This document shows, piece after piece, positions 6,536-12,290 of a DNA stretch of 16,005 nt. The stretch's first letter is position 1; each line of letters opens with the position of its first letter. The position numbers were made by a program, and so were the translations under genes. The notes beneath the pieces were generated by a model, which worked only from the letters and a program-made list of their open reading frames with translations, was not told the DNA's origin and searched no databases. This DNA is from Candidatus Iainarchaeum sp. (lineage in GTDB: Archaea; Iainarchaeota; Iainarchaeia; Iainarchaeales; DTGL01), in assembly GCA_017608575.1 (NCBI GenBank), contig JAFCFP010000022.1, positions 1-16,005 of the forward strand, in the 5' to 3' direction.

Positions 6536-7979
6536 GTCCTTTTTTGTTGTCTTTTTTGGTTTGCTGGTCTTGTTGTTTATTTCTGGATGCAATAAAAGCC
6601 CGACAGGGAAAGTCGCTTTAACGCAGGAAACAGGTGAAAAAGCCCAGCAGATGGATGTCATTGTTTGCCCTGACGGTAGCAAAGTTGATTCTATTGGCAA
6701 ATGTCTAAAGAAGTGCCCTTACGATTGTTGTGACAAACTAGAACATTACTATAATAAATTTTGCACGAATGGAAAAAAGTGCATAAATAACAAGTGCATT
6801 TCGGAATCAGCTCCCAAAAGCACTCCTCAATCAACTTCTCAAGAAACATTAGTATTGACTCCTACACCCACACCATCTCAAACTCCAGTTTCAACACCAT
6901 ATGTAACTCCCGTTCCAACAACCATACCCAACCCCAACTTGCAACTAACACCAACAGCTAACGAAACACCAGCCTCCTCGCATACTCCTACTCCTACACC
7001 TGTTAAAGAAACACAAAGAAGAAACTGCAGGGAATTGGGTGGTTATCTTTGTAATCCAAGCGATAAATGCGCTCTGGATTGGCTAGATTCCACAGAGTCT
7101 TATTGCTGTCCAATAGAATGTAACACTTGCGCTCCTGAAACACTAAACAGTTGTGTGTCATACGATAAGTGCAAGAAGGCAACTTGCGGACCAGATACAA
7201 ATTTTCAATGCCAAATAGTTAATTTGATTCCGTGTCCGAATAATGGAGTGTGTGAAATTGGAGAATTCTATGGCACAATGTCTTTTTGCGACGGTTCGCG
7301 TTCTGGGTATGTTGGGAACCCCTCTGTTAGTTCTGACTGTCCAAGCACTTGCGATGATGGAATTTGGTATACAGCGGATTATTATGATTATAAGCTTCAG
7401 CGATGCGTGAATGAAGTTTGTGAAGAGCCCAAATGTCCAGCTTCATGTGATGATGGTGATAATTGTACTTTTGATTATTGTGATGAAACTACTCAATATC
7501 TCTGTGAACATGAACCAATCGATTATTATATGGGAACTCCTAAACGGGAAAAAATTGATTTTGATGATCTCCCATCAATGGATGCTATAGATGAAAGAAT
7601 AACCCTTGATGGAAATTGGGTTCGAAGAGGATGCACCTCCAACCCTATTGGTCCAACTTGCTTAAGACCAATAACCAAAAATAGCTCTATTAGTATAAAG
7701 TTTAAAGGACATGAAGTATACGCGGAATATGTAAAACCACAGGTTGGGGATTTTGAAGCAAAAGCGTATCTAGATGGTAATTTTGTGGGAAATTTAAATA
7801 ACGAATCAAAAGGATTTACCTTTTTCAGTAAAGGTCACAGTTTTAGATATGGTCCAACTATAGAAAGCGTAACAAAAGACGACCAGCAGCATACTGCAAA
7901 AATCATATTTATTTCTGGGGGATTACACATACATAGCTTCACGTATAGCTACATTGAGGCTTCAAACTTGTGTAATTAA
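6525..7979 (+). CDS. Cysteine-rich lipoprotein with Thr/Pro linker
   Basis: The 484-aa product begins with a basic N-terminus, a hydrophobic core and the lipobox I-S-G-C22, so it is exported and probably lipid-anchored at Cys22. Residues about 45-92 form a small cysteine-rich module, about 97-158 a Thr/Pro/Ser-rich linker (TPTPTPSQTPVSTP), a likely O-glycosylated stalk, and about 165-335 a second, larger cysteine-rich region with CDDG repeats (CDDGIWY, CDDGDNC) that resembles modular surface proteins of DPANN archaea. The last 140 residues are cysteine-poor and beta-rich (SISIKFKGHEVYAEYV, KAYLDGNFVG), like a jelly-roll carbohydrate- or protein-binding domain. A cell-surface adhesion or binding role is inferred. 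GAGG lies 10 nt before the ATG. Confidence 0.75.
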   Translation: MGKKSFFVVFFGLLVLLFISGCNKSPTGKVALTQETGEKAQQMDVIVCPDGSKVDSIGKCLKKCPYDCCDKLEHYYNKFCTNGKKCINNKCISESAPKSTPQSTSQETLVLTPTPTPSQTPVSTPYVTPVPTTIPNPNLQLTPTANETPASSHTPTPTPVKETQRRNCRELGGYLCNPSDKCALDWLDSTESYCCPIECNTCAPETLNSCVSYDKCKKATCGPDTNFQCQIVNLIPCPNNGVCEIGEFYGTMSFCDGSRSGYVGNPSVSSDCPSTCDDGIWYTADYYDYKLQRCVNEVCEEPKCPASCDDGDNCTFDYCDETTQYLCEHEPIDYYMGTPKREKIDFDDLPSMDAIDERITLDGNWVRRGCTSNPIGPTCLRPITKNSSISIKFKGHEVYAEYVKPQVGDFEAKAYLDGNFVGNLNNESKGFTFFSKGHSFRYGPTIESVTKDDQQHTAKIIFISGGLHIHSFTYSYIEASNLCN

Positions 7980-8006
7980 ACCTTAACCCGCAAACAAAAG
8001 GAGAAT

Positions 8007-8105
8007 TTGAAAATATTAGCAATATTAAATGTCGAAAGTGGGCGCTCAATGATAGAACAGGACAGACTGGCTCACCATCAGCTAAAACATTTCCAAAGGC
8101 AATAA
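8007..8105 (+). pseudogene. Possible N-terminal gene fragment (32 aa)
   Basis: After the perfect core AAAGGAG (7997-8003), a TTG-started frame reads KILAILNVESGRSMIEQDRL and ends at TAA 8103. The strand-loop-helix opening, with a later HHQLKHF helix, looks like the start of a Rossmann-type protein such as a glycosyltransferase cut after one helix. Spacing from the ribosome-binding site to TTG is only 3 nt, which argues against use. It could be a short remnant or chance. Confidence 0.25.
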
Positions 8106-8263
8106 TGCGCCAGCTGTGAAGTGAGCGATTTTTACAGACCAGCGACTTCTGGTTGGTTTGCTTCGCAGACCAACCAACTCTCTTAGCAGAAGTACCAGTA
8201 CCGCTTTTGTGATATAATTTTAATTTTTTTGGGGGCGAGGAAGCTTTAAGGGGTAATACTTTT
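8106..8263 (+). promoter_or_regulatory. Leader region of the propeller lipoprotein, including hairpin and repeat A
   Basis: The intergenic stretch holds a potential ACCAG/CTGGT hairpin (8138-8153), the strong hairpin at 8151-8175 that would compete with it, and the promoter module of repeat A copy 2 with TATA box at 8211-8222. The predicted transcription start is near 8240, leaving a leader of about 25 nt with AAGGGG as a weak ribosome-binding site. Confidence 0.45.
8151..8175 (+). repeat. 11-bp hairpin immediately upstream of repeat A copy 2
   Basis: GGTTGGTTTGC (8151-8161) pairs with GCAGACCAACC (8165-8175) through one G-U wobble, with loop TTC. It occupies the same place as the GAATTC hairpin at 5424-5439 but shares no stem sequence with it. 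Confidence 0.65.
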
Positions 8264-8275
8264 ATGAAAAAAGAC
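8171..8275 (+). repeat. Promoter/leader repeat A, copy 2
   Basis: This is the functional-looking copy of the module also found at 5439-5545. It contains a TATA-like box and leads straight into the ATG of the lipoprotein gene at 8264; spacing from the repeat start to the ATG is 93 bp, against 94 bp in copy 1. Differences are scattered substitutions plus a one-base indel just before GGGTAATA. Confidence 0.75.
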
Positions 8276-9478
8276 AGGTTTGGATTACTGATTGTTCTAA
8301 TGTTTTTAGCATTAAGCATTTTCCTGCTTGGTTGCGCAAGCAAGTCTGGAACGGTTGAAAAAAAAGCACAAGAAAAAAATGAAAAATTGTTGGTAATAAA
8401 CATAAATGAAAGCCCGGGTGCTTCTGATGCACCAAACCCATATTTGTTTGGGGATAAACTAGTTTTTGAAGAGGCACTTAATGAAGTTGGCAGTTTTGGA
8501 ATTTACCTATTTGATATTTCTGATGAGAAACAAATAAATATTTTAAGTCGAAGATGGTTGCGTAAGCCAGAAATTTATGATAATTCAGTGTATTGGATTG
8601 AAAAGCGATTTAGTACCGCCGACATTTTTTCATATAACCTTGCTGAAAAAAATGAGAAAAGACTCATAAAAAATAAATCTCCTACGCTCTATTCTTATTA
8701 TGTCTTGAAAGATTATATACTCTTTATTAATTTTAACACGCCTGTTTGGGGTAACAGGTATGAATGGTACAAATATGACAAAAAAACACAAGAAGTTGAA
8801 CGACTTTTTAATATTGATGCAAACTTTGATTTAAATTACAATTTCTCCCCCTTCAATATGAAAACTTTTCCAGAGAAAAATGTTATCTATTGGTGGAAAA
8901 TAAGAACTTGCCCTCCTGACTACAAGCTTCGCCTGAGCAGTGGCTCATACATTGTTACAGATGCTACTGCCTGCCGACAAATGCCAGATACAAATAAAGA
9001 ATTAGAGGTGTTTTTCTATGACCTTGAAAAAAGGAGTTCTATAGTCAGGGTAATTGATATTTCTGATATAATCTACGAAGATTATAAAATAGCTGGTCTT
9101 TCAATTTTTAATGACCAAATGGTCCTCTCAGATAATAGAAATGGCAGCTCTGATTTTGACATATTTTTATATGATTTAAATACAGGCAAATTAGAAAACT
9201 TAACAAGCACACCAGATGCCGAAGAAAAAAGCCCTGTTATCTATGGTAATTTTATAGCATATACTCGAAGGATCTTTGATAATGTGAGAACAAAAGAAAT
9301 AGTACTTTTTGACAATAAAACTAAAAAAGAAAAAATTATCTCAAAAGGGAACTGGAGTATTTTTGGCTATTCAGTATCCCCCTCTTTACAAATCTCAAGA
9401 TATGCGATTGTTTGGGCAGACAATATATCAGTTGAAAGCCCAAAAAAACAGATTTATGTTTATAAATTCCAAGATTAA
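8264..9478 (+). CDS. Lipoprotein with TolB-like beta-propeller
   Basis: The 404-aa product has a typical lipoprotein signal: KKDR, a hydrophobic core (residues 8-21) and the lipobox L-L-G-C24. The rest shows repeated blades in which a strand ending in Y-D-L or F-D is followed by a turn and T/S/K-rich strand: FGIYLFDISDEKQINILS, IFSYNLAEKNEKRLIKN, DIFLYDLNTGKLENLTS and EIVLFDNKTKKEKIIS. The pattern NLTSTPDAEEKSPVIYGNFIAY is close to TolB/DPP-IV-type propeller repeats (PD40-like). About five to six blades are visible. Such propellers bind proteins or polymers at the cell surface; no catalytic motif is seen. Transcription from repeat A copy 2 is likely. Confidence 0.75.
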   Translation: MKKDRFGLLIVLMFLALSIFLLGCASKSGTVEKKAQEKNEKLLVININESPGASDAPNPYLFGDKLVFEEALNEVGSFGIYLFDISDEKQINILSRRWLRKPEIYDNSVYWIEKRFSTADIFSYNLAEKNEKRLIKNKSPTLYSYYVLKDYILFINFNTPVWGNRYEWYKYDKKTQEVERLFNIDANFDLNYNFSPFNMKTFPEKNVIYWWKIRTCPPDYKLRLSSGSYIVTDATACRQMPDTNKELEVFFYDLEKRSSIVRVIDISDIIYEDYKIAGLSIFNDQMVLSDNRNGSSDFDIFLYDLNTGKLENLTSTPDAEEKSPVIYGNFIAYTRRIFDNVRTKEIVLFDNKTKKEKIISKGNWSIFGYSVSPSLQISRYAIVWADNISVESPKKQIYVYKFQD

Positions 9479-9502
9479 TAGTTCATTAAATTGAAAAGAG
9501 CT

Positions 9503-9539
9503 CTGACACTTGGTTACTTTGCCAAAATAACCTTTTTAC
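9503..9539 (+). repeat. 37-bp direct repeat, copy 1
   Basis: The segment beginning CTGACACTTGGTTACTTTG and ending AACCTTTTTAC is repeated exactly at 9575-9611. It lies 24 bp after the stop of the propeller lipoprotein. Its T-run suggests terminator function; the copy may come from a local duplication of 72 bp. Confidence 0.8.
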
Positions 9540-9574
9540 CAATTGCTTGGAATGCATAAAACAAGAGAGTTAAG

Positions 9575-9611
9575 CTGACACTTGGTTACTTTGCCAAAAT
9601 AACCTTTTTAC
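9575..9611 (+). repeat. 37-bp direct repeat, copy 2
   Basis: It is identical to 9503-9539 and is followed by the rest of repeat B (9596-9639), which copy 1 lacks. So copy 1 may be a truncated duplicate of this complete border element. Confidence 0.8.
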
Positions 9612-9639
9612 GCTTTTTCTTGCCTGTTTTTATTGGCGT
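9596..9639 (+). repeat. T-rich terminator-like repeat B, copy 2
   Basis: It matches 5362-5408. Together with the overlapping 37-bp repeat it contains several T-runs in tandem after the lipoprotein gene, as expected of an archaeal transcription stop. The arms TTGCCTG (9620-9626) and CAGGCAA (9647-9653) can also pair around a 20-nt loop. Confidence 0.65.
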
Positions 9640-9711
9640 TAGCATTCAGGCAAATCGGAGATTGGTCCGAAACTATCATAGGGTGATGGCGCTAATTTTT
9701 TGGGTAATTAT
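9640..9711 (+). promoter_or_regulatory. Leader of the HEPN-like gene
   Basis: This short stretch runs from the terminator-like repeats to the ATG at 9712. It ends in TTTTTTGGGTAATTATATG, which resembles the GGGTAATA-TTTTATG end of repeat A, hinting at a related leader. No clear TATA box stands out. Confidence 0.3.
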
Positions 9712-10233
9712 ATGGGCAAAAAATATAGTAAAGAACTAAGAGAAACAATTCACTTTAAGGATAACGGAACTGCAAGAATATTTTTGGCAAACCCAAAGGA
9801 TTATTTTGAGTTTATTGACAGAATTTTTGGACCTTGGGGGAAAGAAGAATCTCTTGAGAACTACAAAATTGAAAAAGTTAGGCTAATTTATCTTATGGGT
9901 CTCCTTTGTCTTGAGAACAAAATGGATGATCTCCTAGTTGAATATTGTCTTAAAACTGGGAAAAAAGATAAGTTGAAGGAGGCTATCGCTGAAATGGCGT
10001 GTAATTCGAAAATTAAAATACTGAAGAAATGGGGTTTAATAGAAAACCATACAAAACAACTTTTATCTGATATTAATAAGGCAAGAAATAACGCTGCTCA
10101 CAATATTGATTTTGTGGAAAAAAAATATTGCGGAAAAGGAATGTTAGAGCCTAAAACAGTTCAGAAATTCAGACACGATGTTACAAGGACTTTTGGAAAG
10201 CTGGAAGCATGGCAAGATAAAAAAAGTGTTTGA
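9712..10233 (+). CDS. HEPN-like protein with RX4H motif
   Basis: The 173-aa, mostly helical product contains INKARNNAAHN, with R125-N-N-A-A-H130 matching the RX4-6H signature of HEPN ribonucleases, including the polar residue after Arg. The helices before it (IEKVRLIYLMGLLCLENKMDDLLVEYCLKTG, here from about 53) fit the long first helices of a HEPN fold. Active HEPN proteins cut RNA and occur in toxin-antitoxin, abortive infection and CRISPR systems, but inactive relatives act as scaffolds. No nucleotidyltransferase (MNT) antitoxin gene is next to it, so this is a solitary copy. I chose the ATG at 9712; a TTG at 9700 would add four residues. Function as an RNase is inferred from the motif only. 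Confidence 0.6.
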   Translation: MGKKYSKELRETIHFKDNGTARIFLANPKDYFEFIDRIFGPWGKEESLENYKIEKVRLIYLMGLLCLENKMDDLLVEYCLKTGKKDKLKEAIAEMACNSKIKILKKWGLIENHTKQLLSDINKARNNAAHNIDFVEKKYCGKGMLEPKTVQKFRHDVTRTFGKLEAWQDKKSV

Positions 10234-10266
10234 GTAAAGTGCTAATTTTGCAATAGTTTTTGTGAG

Positions 10267-10311
10267 TTTGCTGCCAATTGTGTTTATTCCACCATAGAAT
10301 TTGAGATTCAT
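10267..10311 (-). pseudogene. 5' remnant of a second RNase J-like gene
   Basis: The minus strand from an ATG at 10311 reads MNLKFYGGINTIG, against MNLTFYGGVNTIG at the start of the intact nuclease gene ending at 55. Eleven of thirteen residues agree, while most third codon positions differ, so this was a separate, formerly selected gene copy and not a fresh duplication. After about 14 codons similarity stops. GGTGG, 9 nt upstream of the ATG, is an intact ribosome-binding site, and TTTAAAA lies just before it. The rest of the gene seems to have been lost or replaced by the HEPN-like gene region. Confidence 0.65.
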
Positions 10312-10324
10312 TTTAGCAAACCAC

Positions 10325-10339
10325 CTTTTTTCGTTTTAA
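10325..10339. repeat. 15-bp repeat CTTTTTTCGTTTTAA
   Basis: It is identical to 12-26 at the left end of the window. Here it lies upstream of the RNase J remnant; there it lies downstream of the intact RNase J-like gene. A shared origin is possible, but AT-rich 15-mers can recur by chance. Confidence 0.4.
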
Positions 10340-10426
10340 AGATGTAATGACGCACTTTCATGAGGCCGGAAGACTACTAAAAAGGGCTTAAAGGCTTTTC
10401 TCCATTTTTTGTTAGTAGGTTAGATT

Positions 10427-10873
10427 ATGGAACTCCAAATTGAATTAATGATTGTGCTTTTGGCACTGCAGTACATGATTTTATACTCAACCCATGAGGT
10501 TGCTCATTTGTTCACTTTTAAGTTTTTTGGAATTAGGGCAAAGATAGTGAATCCTAAGCATATAAATCTTGAAGTGGTTGCCGAGAATTATGAATATCCT
10601 ATTTGGAAGCACCTCCTGGTTTTGCAGGCCGGCCTTTTAGTAAATCTAATAGTCGTTTTGTTTTTTTACTTAGTACTTAATTCAAATGTCAGTCTTAAAA
10701 GTTTCTTTTTAGTAGGTGGATTGCTTCTATCAATTCTTTTTTACCTTAAGGATTTTGTAAATACCCTAGAGACGTTAAGTTGTTTTTTTAAGGGAAAAAC
10801 TCTCTTTGATGAAATAAAAAAAATAGTCGACAAGGAAGATTTAAACAGGAATAAAAAACTATTTTACAAGTGA
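10427..10873 (+). CDS. Small membrane zinc metalloprotease-like protein (HExxH)
   Basis: The 148-aa product has a membrane segment with an embedded H23-E-V-A-H27 zinc-protease motif (STHEVAHLFTFKFFGI), placed as in M50/site-2-protease-type intramembrane proteases, where the motif lies near the start of a transmembrane helix and is followed by a large-to-small subfamily turn. Two further hydrophobic helices follow: LQAGLLVNLIVVLFFYLVL, reminiscent of the M50 'GPxxN' loop, and FFLVGGLLLSILFYLKDF. The Asp in LKDF could be the third zinc ligand, though the usual LDG is absent. At this length it would be a minimal protease or a degenerate, possibly inactive one. Substrate unknown. The gene converges on the minus-strand gene that follows, with only 15 bp between. 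Confidence 0.6.
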   Translation: MELQIELMIVLLALQYMILYSTHEVAHLFTFKFFGIRAKIVNPKHINLEVVAENYEYPIWKHLLVLQAGLLVNLIVVLFFYLVLNSNVSLKSFFLVGGLLLSILFYLKDFVNTLETLSCFFKGKTLFDEIKKIVDKEDLNRNKKLFYK

Positions 10874-10900
10874 TCTTTTTCTATTTCGCTATTTTTCTCC
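10874..10900 (+). terminator. T-rich terminator between convergent genes
   Basis: CTTTTTCTATTTCGCTATTTTT follows the stop of the plus-strand protease gene at once and overlaps the end of the convergent gene. Oligo-T runs are the usual archaeal stop signal. Confidence 0.4.
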
Positions 10901-11719
10901 ACAATTCGAATAATAAAATAGATATTCTGTCTTCTGTAAAAGAACTTTTTTTGATGGTTTTGGAACCCAATAAACCCCCATTTCAACTTTGGCATTGGCC
11001 GTTTTATCTTCTAAGGCTTTTAAGGTAATCTCTCTGCTAGTACCCTCTAAAGGTGCAATTTTTCCCAAATCAAAAATCTTTTGTGTGTTGTGTTCTCCCT
11101 TTTTTTCTTCACCTTTTGGGTGGATTATTATAACATCATTCGTGCCTGTACTCACCTCTAATAGGACCTTTTCGTAGGAAAAATTTTTCTCAGGGTTGGA
11201 TACATGAATTTGCAAATCTTTGGAACATGACGGAAAACATTGCGGGCATAAAGCTATAACAAATCCTTCAAGTGCAGATAGGCTGGGATCTTCAGACTTC
11301 AACCGTATGTTTGGTTTTACAACTTTAATTCTTTGTGGGATTTCTCGTATTTTTTCACCAGAATTTTTTGTTAGTATTAATGTGAAATCTAAAGTTTGGC
11401 TGTTAATATTGTCGGCTAAATGATAATCTAATGTAATGGACTTCTCCTCATTGGGCGCCAAATTGAATGTTTTGTTATCAAATTCTATGTGAGGATGTTC
11501 TTCAAGAAAACTAAGATTTTCCATTTTTTCGCTAGTTTCATTCTTTATCTCAAGCTGAAGGTAGCCATCGCTGGAGATAACACACCCATCTTCGTAAGGG
11601 ATGAAACAATGATTTTTGCCAACTTTTATACTAACATATTGGGGGTTGAAAAAACTTAAGAAAATAGCTAGAAAGCCCGCAATAAAAACCATTGCCACCA
11701 AAAACAAAGAATTTTTCAC
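10889..11719 (-). CDS. Membrane-anchored extracellular protein, unknown
   Basis: The 276-aa product has one N-terminal hydrophobic helix (LFLVAMVFIAGFLAIFLSFF, residues 5-24) after Lys, which may be a signal anchor. The rest is beta-rich and probably extracytoplasmic, in the style of Ig-like or COG1470-type surface domains, with strand-turn patterns such as NLAPNEEKSITLDYHL and DLGKIAPLEGTSREITLKAL. Cysteines occur in pairs (C38/C46, then C158-x-x-C161-x-x-x-C165), suggesting disulfides or a metal site. Several NxS/T sites fit N-glycosylation. A GTG start at 11719 is supported by GGTGG 4 nt upstream. A TATA-like element (CTTAAATATC, about 11769-11778) lies 50 nt upstream. Function is unknown. 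Confidence 0.65.
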   Translation of the reverse strand: MKNSLFLVAMVFIAGFLAIFLSFFNPQYVSIKVGKNHCFIPYEDGCVISSDGYLQLEIKNETSEKMENLSFLEEHPHIEFDNKTFNLAPNEEKSITLDYHLADNINSQTLDFTLILTKNSGEKIREIPQRIKVVKPNIRLKSEDPSLSALEGFVIALCPQCFPSCSKDLQIHVSNPEKNFSYEKVLLEVSTGTNDVIIIHPKGEEKKGEHNTQKIFDLGKIAPLEGTSREITLKALEDKTANAKVEMGVYWVPKPSKKVLLQKTEYLFYYSNCGEK

Positions 11720-11869
11720 TTTTCCACCGTCTAAATCAATAATCTACTGCACCAAAATCTTTAAATCTGATATTTAAGTCGCCTTTTTCCACTGACTCCC
11801 TTCACTCCCCCTTTTAATATTCTTTCGGTTGAACCAGCTCCTTCATTGATTGATTTGGAGGTGTTTTGG
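11720..11869. promoter_or_regulatory. Divergent promoter region
   Basis: This 150-bp segment lies between the minus-strand surface protein and the plus-strand small membrane ORF. It holds a minus-strand TATA-like element at 11769-11778, a plus-strand TTTAATATT at 11813-11821 and the perfect Shine-Dalgarno GGAGGTG at 11857-11863. Confidence 0.45.
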
Positions 11870-12100
11870 TTGAACTGGCTGCATTCAATTGTATTCCTTG
11901 TAACCTTTCTCTTGGTGGTGCCCACGTTTTTGCCATTGCTGGCTCTAATCCGCGAGTTTCTCTTATTCAATATTGAGCCCTTGCAGGTTGAAGGGCGCTA
12001 TTGTGATTGTTGTGGCTGTCAATGCTTCCCTATTGCTGTACTCGCTGGCGTTGTCGCTTTCTTCTGCTATTGCTTCTTATTTGTGGTCTTCCGAACTTGA
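11870..12100 (+). CDS. Small cysteine-rich membrane protein (76 aa), uncertain frame
   Basis: A TTG at 11870 stands 6 nt after a perfect GGAGGTG, which decides this start. The product has a hydrophobic helix (SIVFLVTFLLVVPTFLPLLA), a short loop with the dense cluster Y-C-D-C-C-G-C-Q-C, and a second hydrophobic helix (AVLAGVVAFFCYCFLFVVF). The loop could bind zinc or another metal. However, from about 11985 the next frame is also open and gives a more ordinary membrane helix (AIVIVVAVNASLLLYSLAL) ending at 12117, so a frameshift pseudogene is a real alternative. No family recognised. Confidence 0.45.
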   Translation: MNWLHSIVFLVTFLLVVPTFLPLLALIREFLLFNIEPLQVEGRYCDCCGCQCFPIAVLAGVVAFFCYCFLFVVFRT

Positions 12101-12290
12101 CGCTTTGTTGGTTTAAACCTTTTGCTTTTTTTTCAAAAAAGCACGCTTCGCGCCCTGCGAGAAAAGCACATGCCCAGCACTCATAGCTTTAACTGCATTG
12201 AGTAGCTTTTATCCTTTCCAGCAACAAAAACAATAAAAAAAACTATGGTTTTATCTTAATTATTCCTGTTTAATTAAGTGGGTATTTTGA
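12101..12290 (+). other. Intergenic region before the acyl-CoA synthetase gene
   Basis: It contains the terminator-like hairpin at 12123-12143 and an AT-rich promoter zone (TTATCTTAATTATT and TTTAATTAAG, about 12251-12279) just before GTGGG, a weak ribosome-binding site 8-12 nt upstream of the ATG at 12291. No gene is seen. Confidence 0.4.
12123..12143. terminator. Hairpin/T-run TGCTTTTTT-TTC-AAAAAAGCA
   Basis: Perfect 9-bp arms contain an 8-T run, 23 bp after the small membrane ORF. It fits a bidirectional T-rich terminator. Confidence 0.5.

Noticed and set aside
7939..8403. 154-codon minus-strand frame across the repeat A leader
   Set aside because: It overlaps two lipoprotein genes and a promoter module; no ribosome-binding site.
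9503..9611. CRISPR-like repeats
   Set aside because: Only two copies, with a T-rich unit that matches another gene border; no array and no cas genes.
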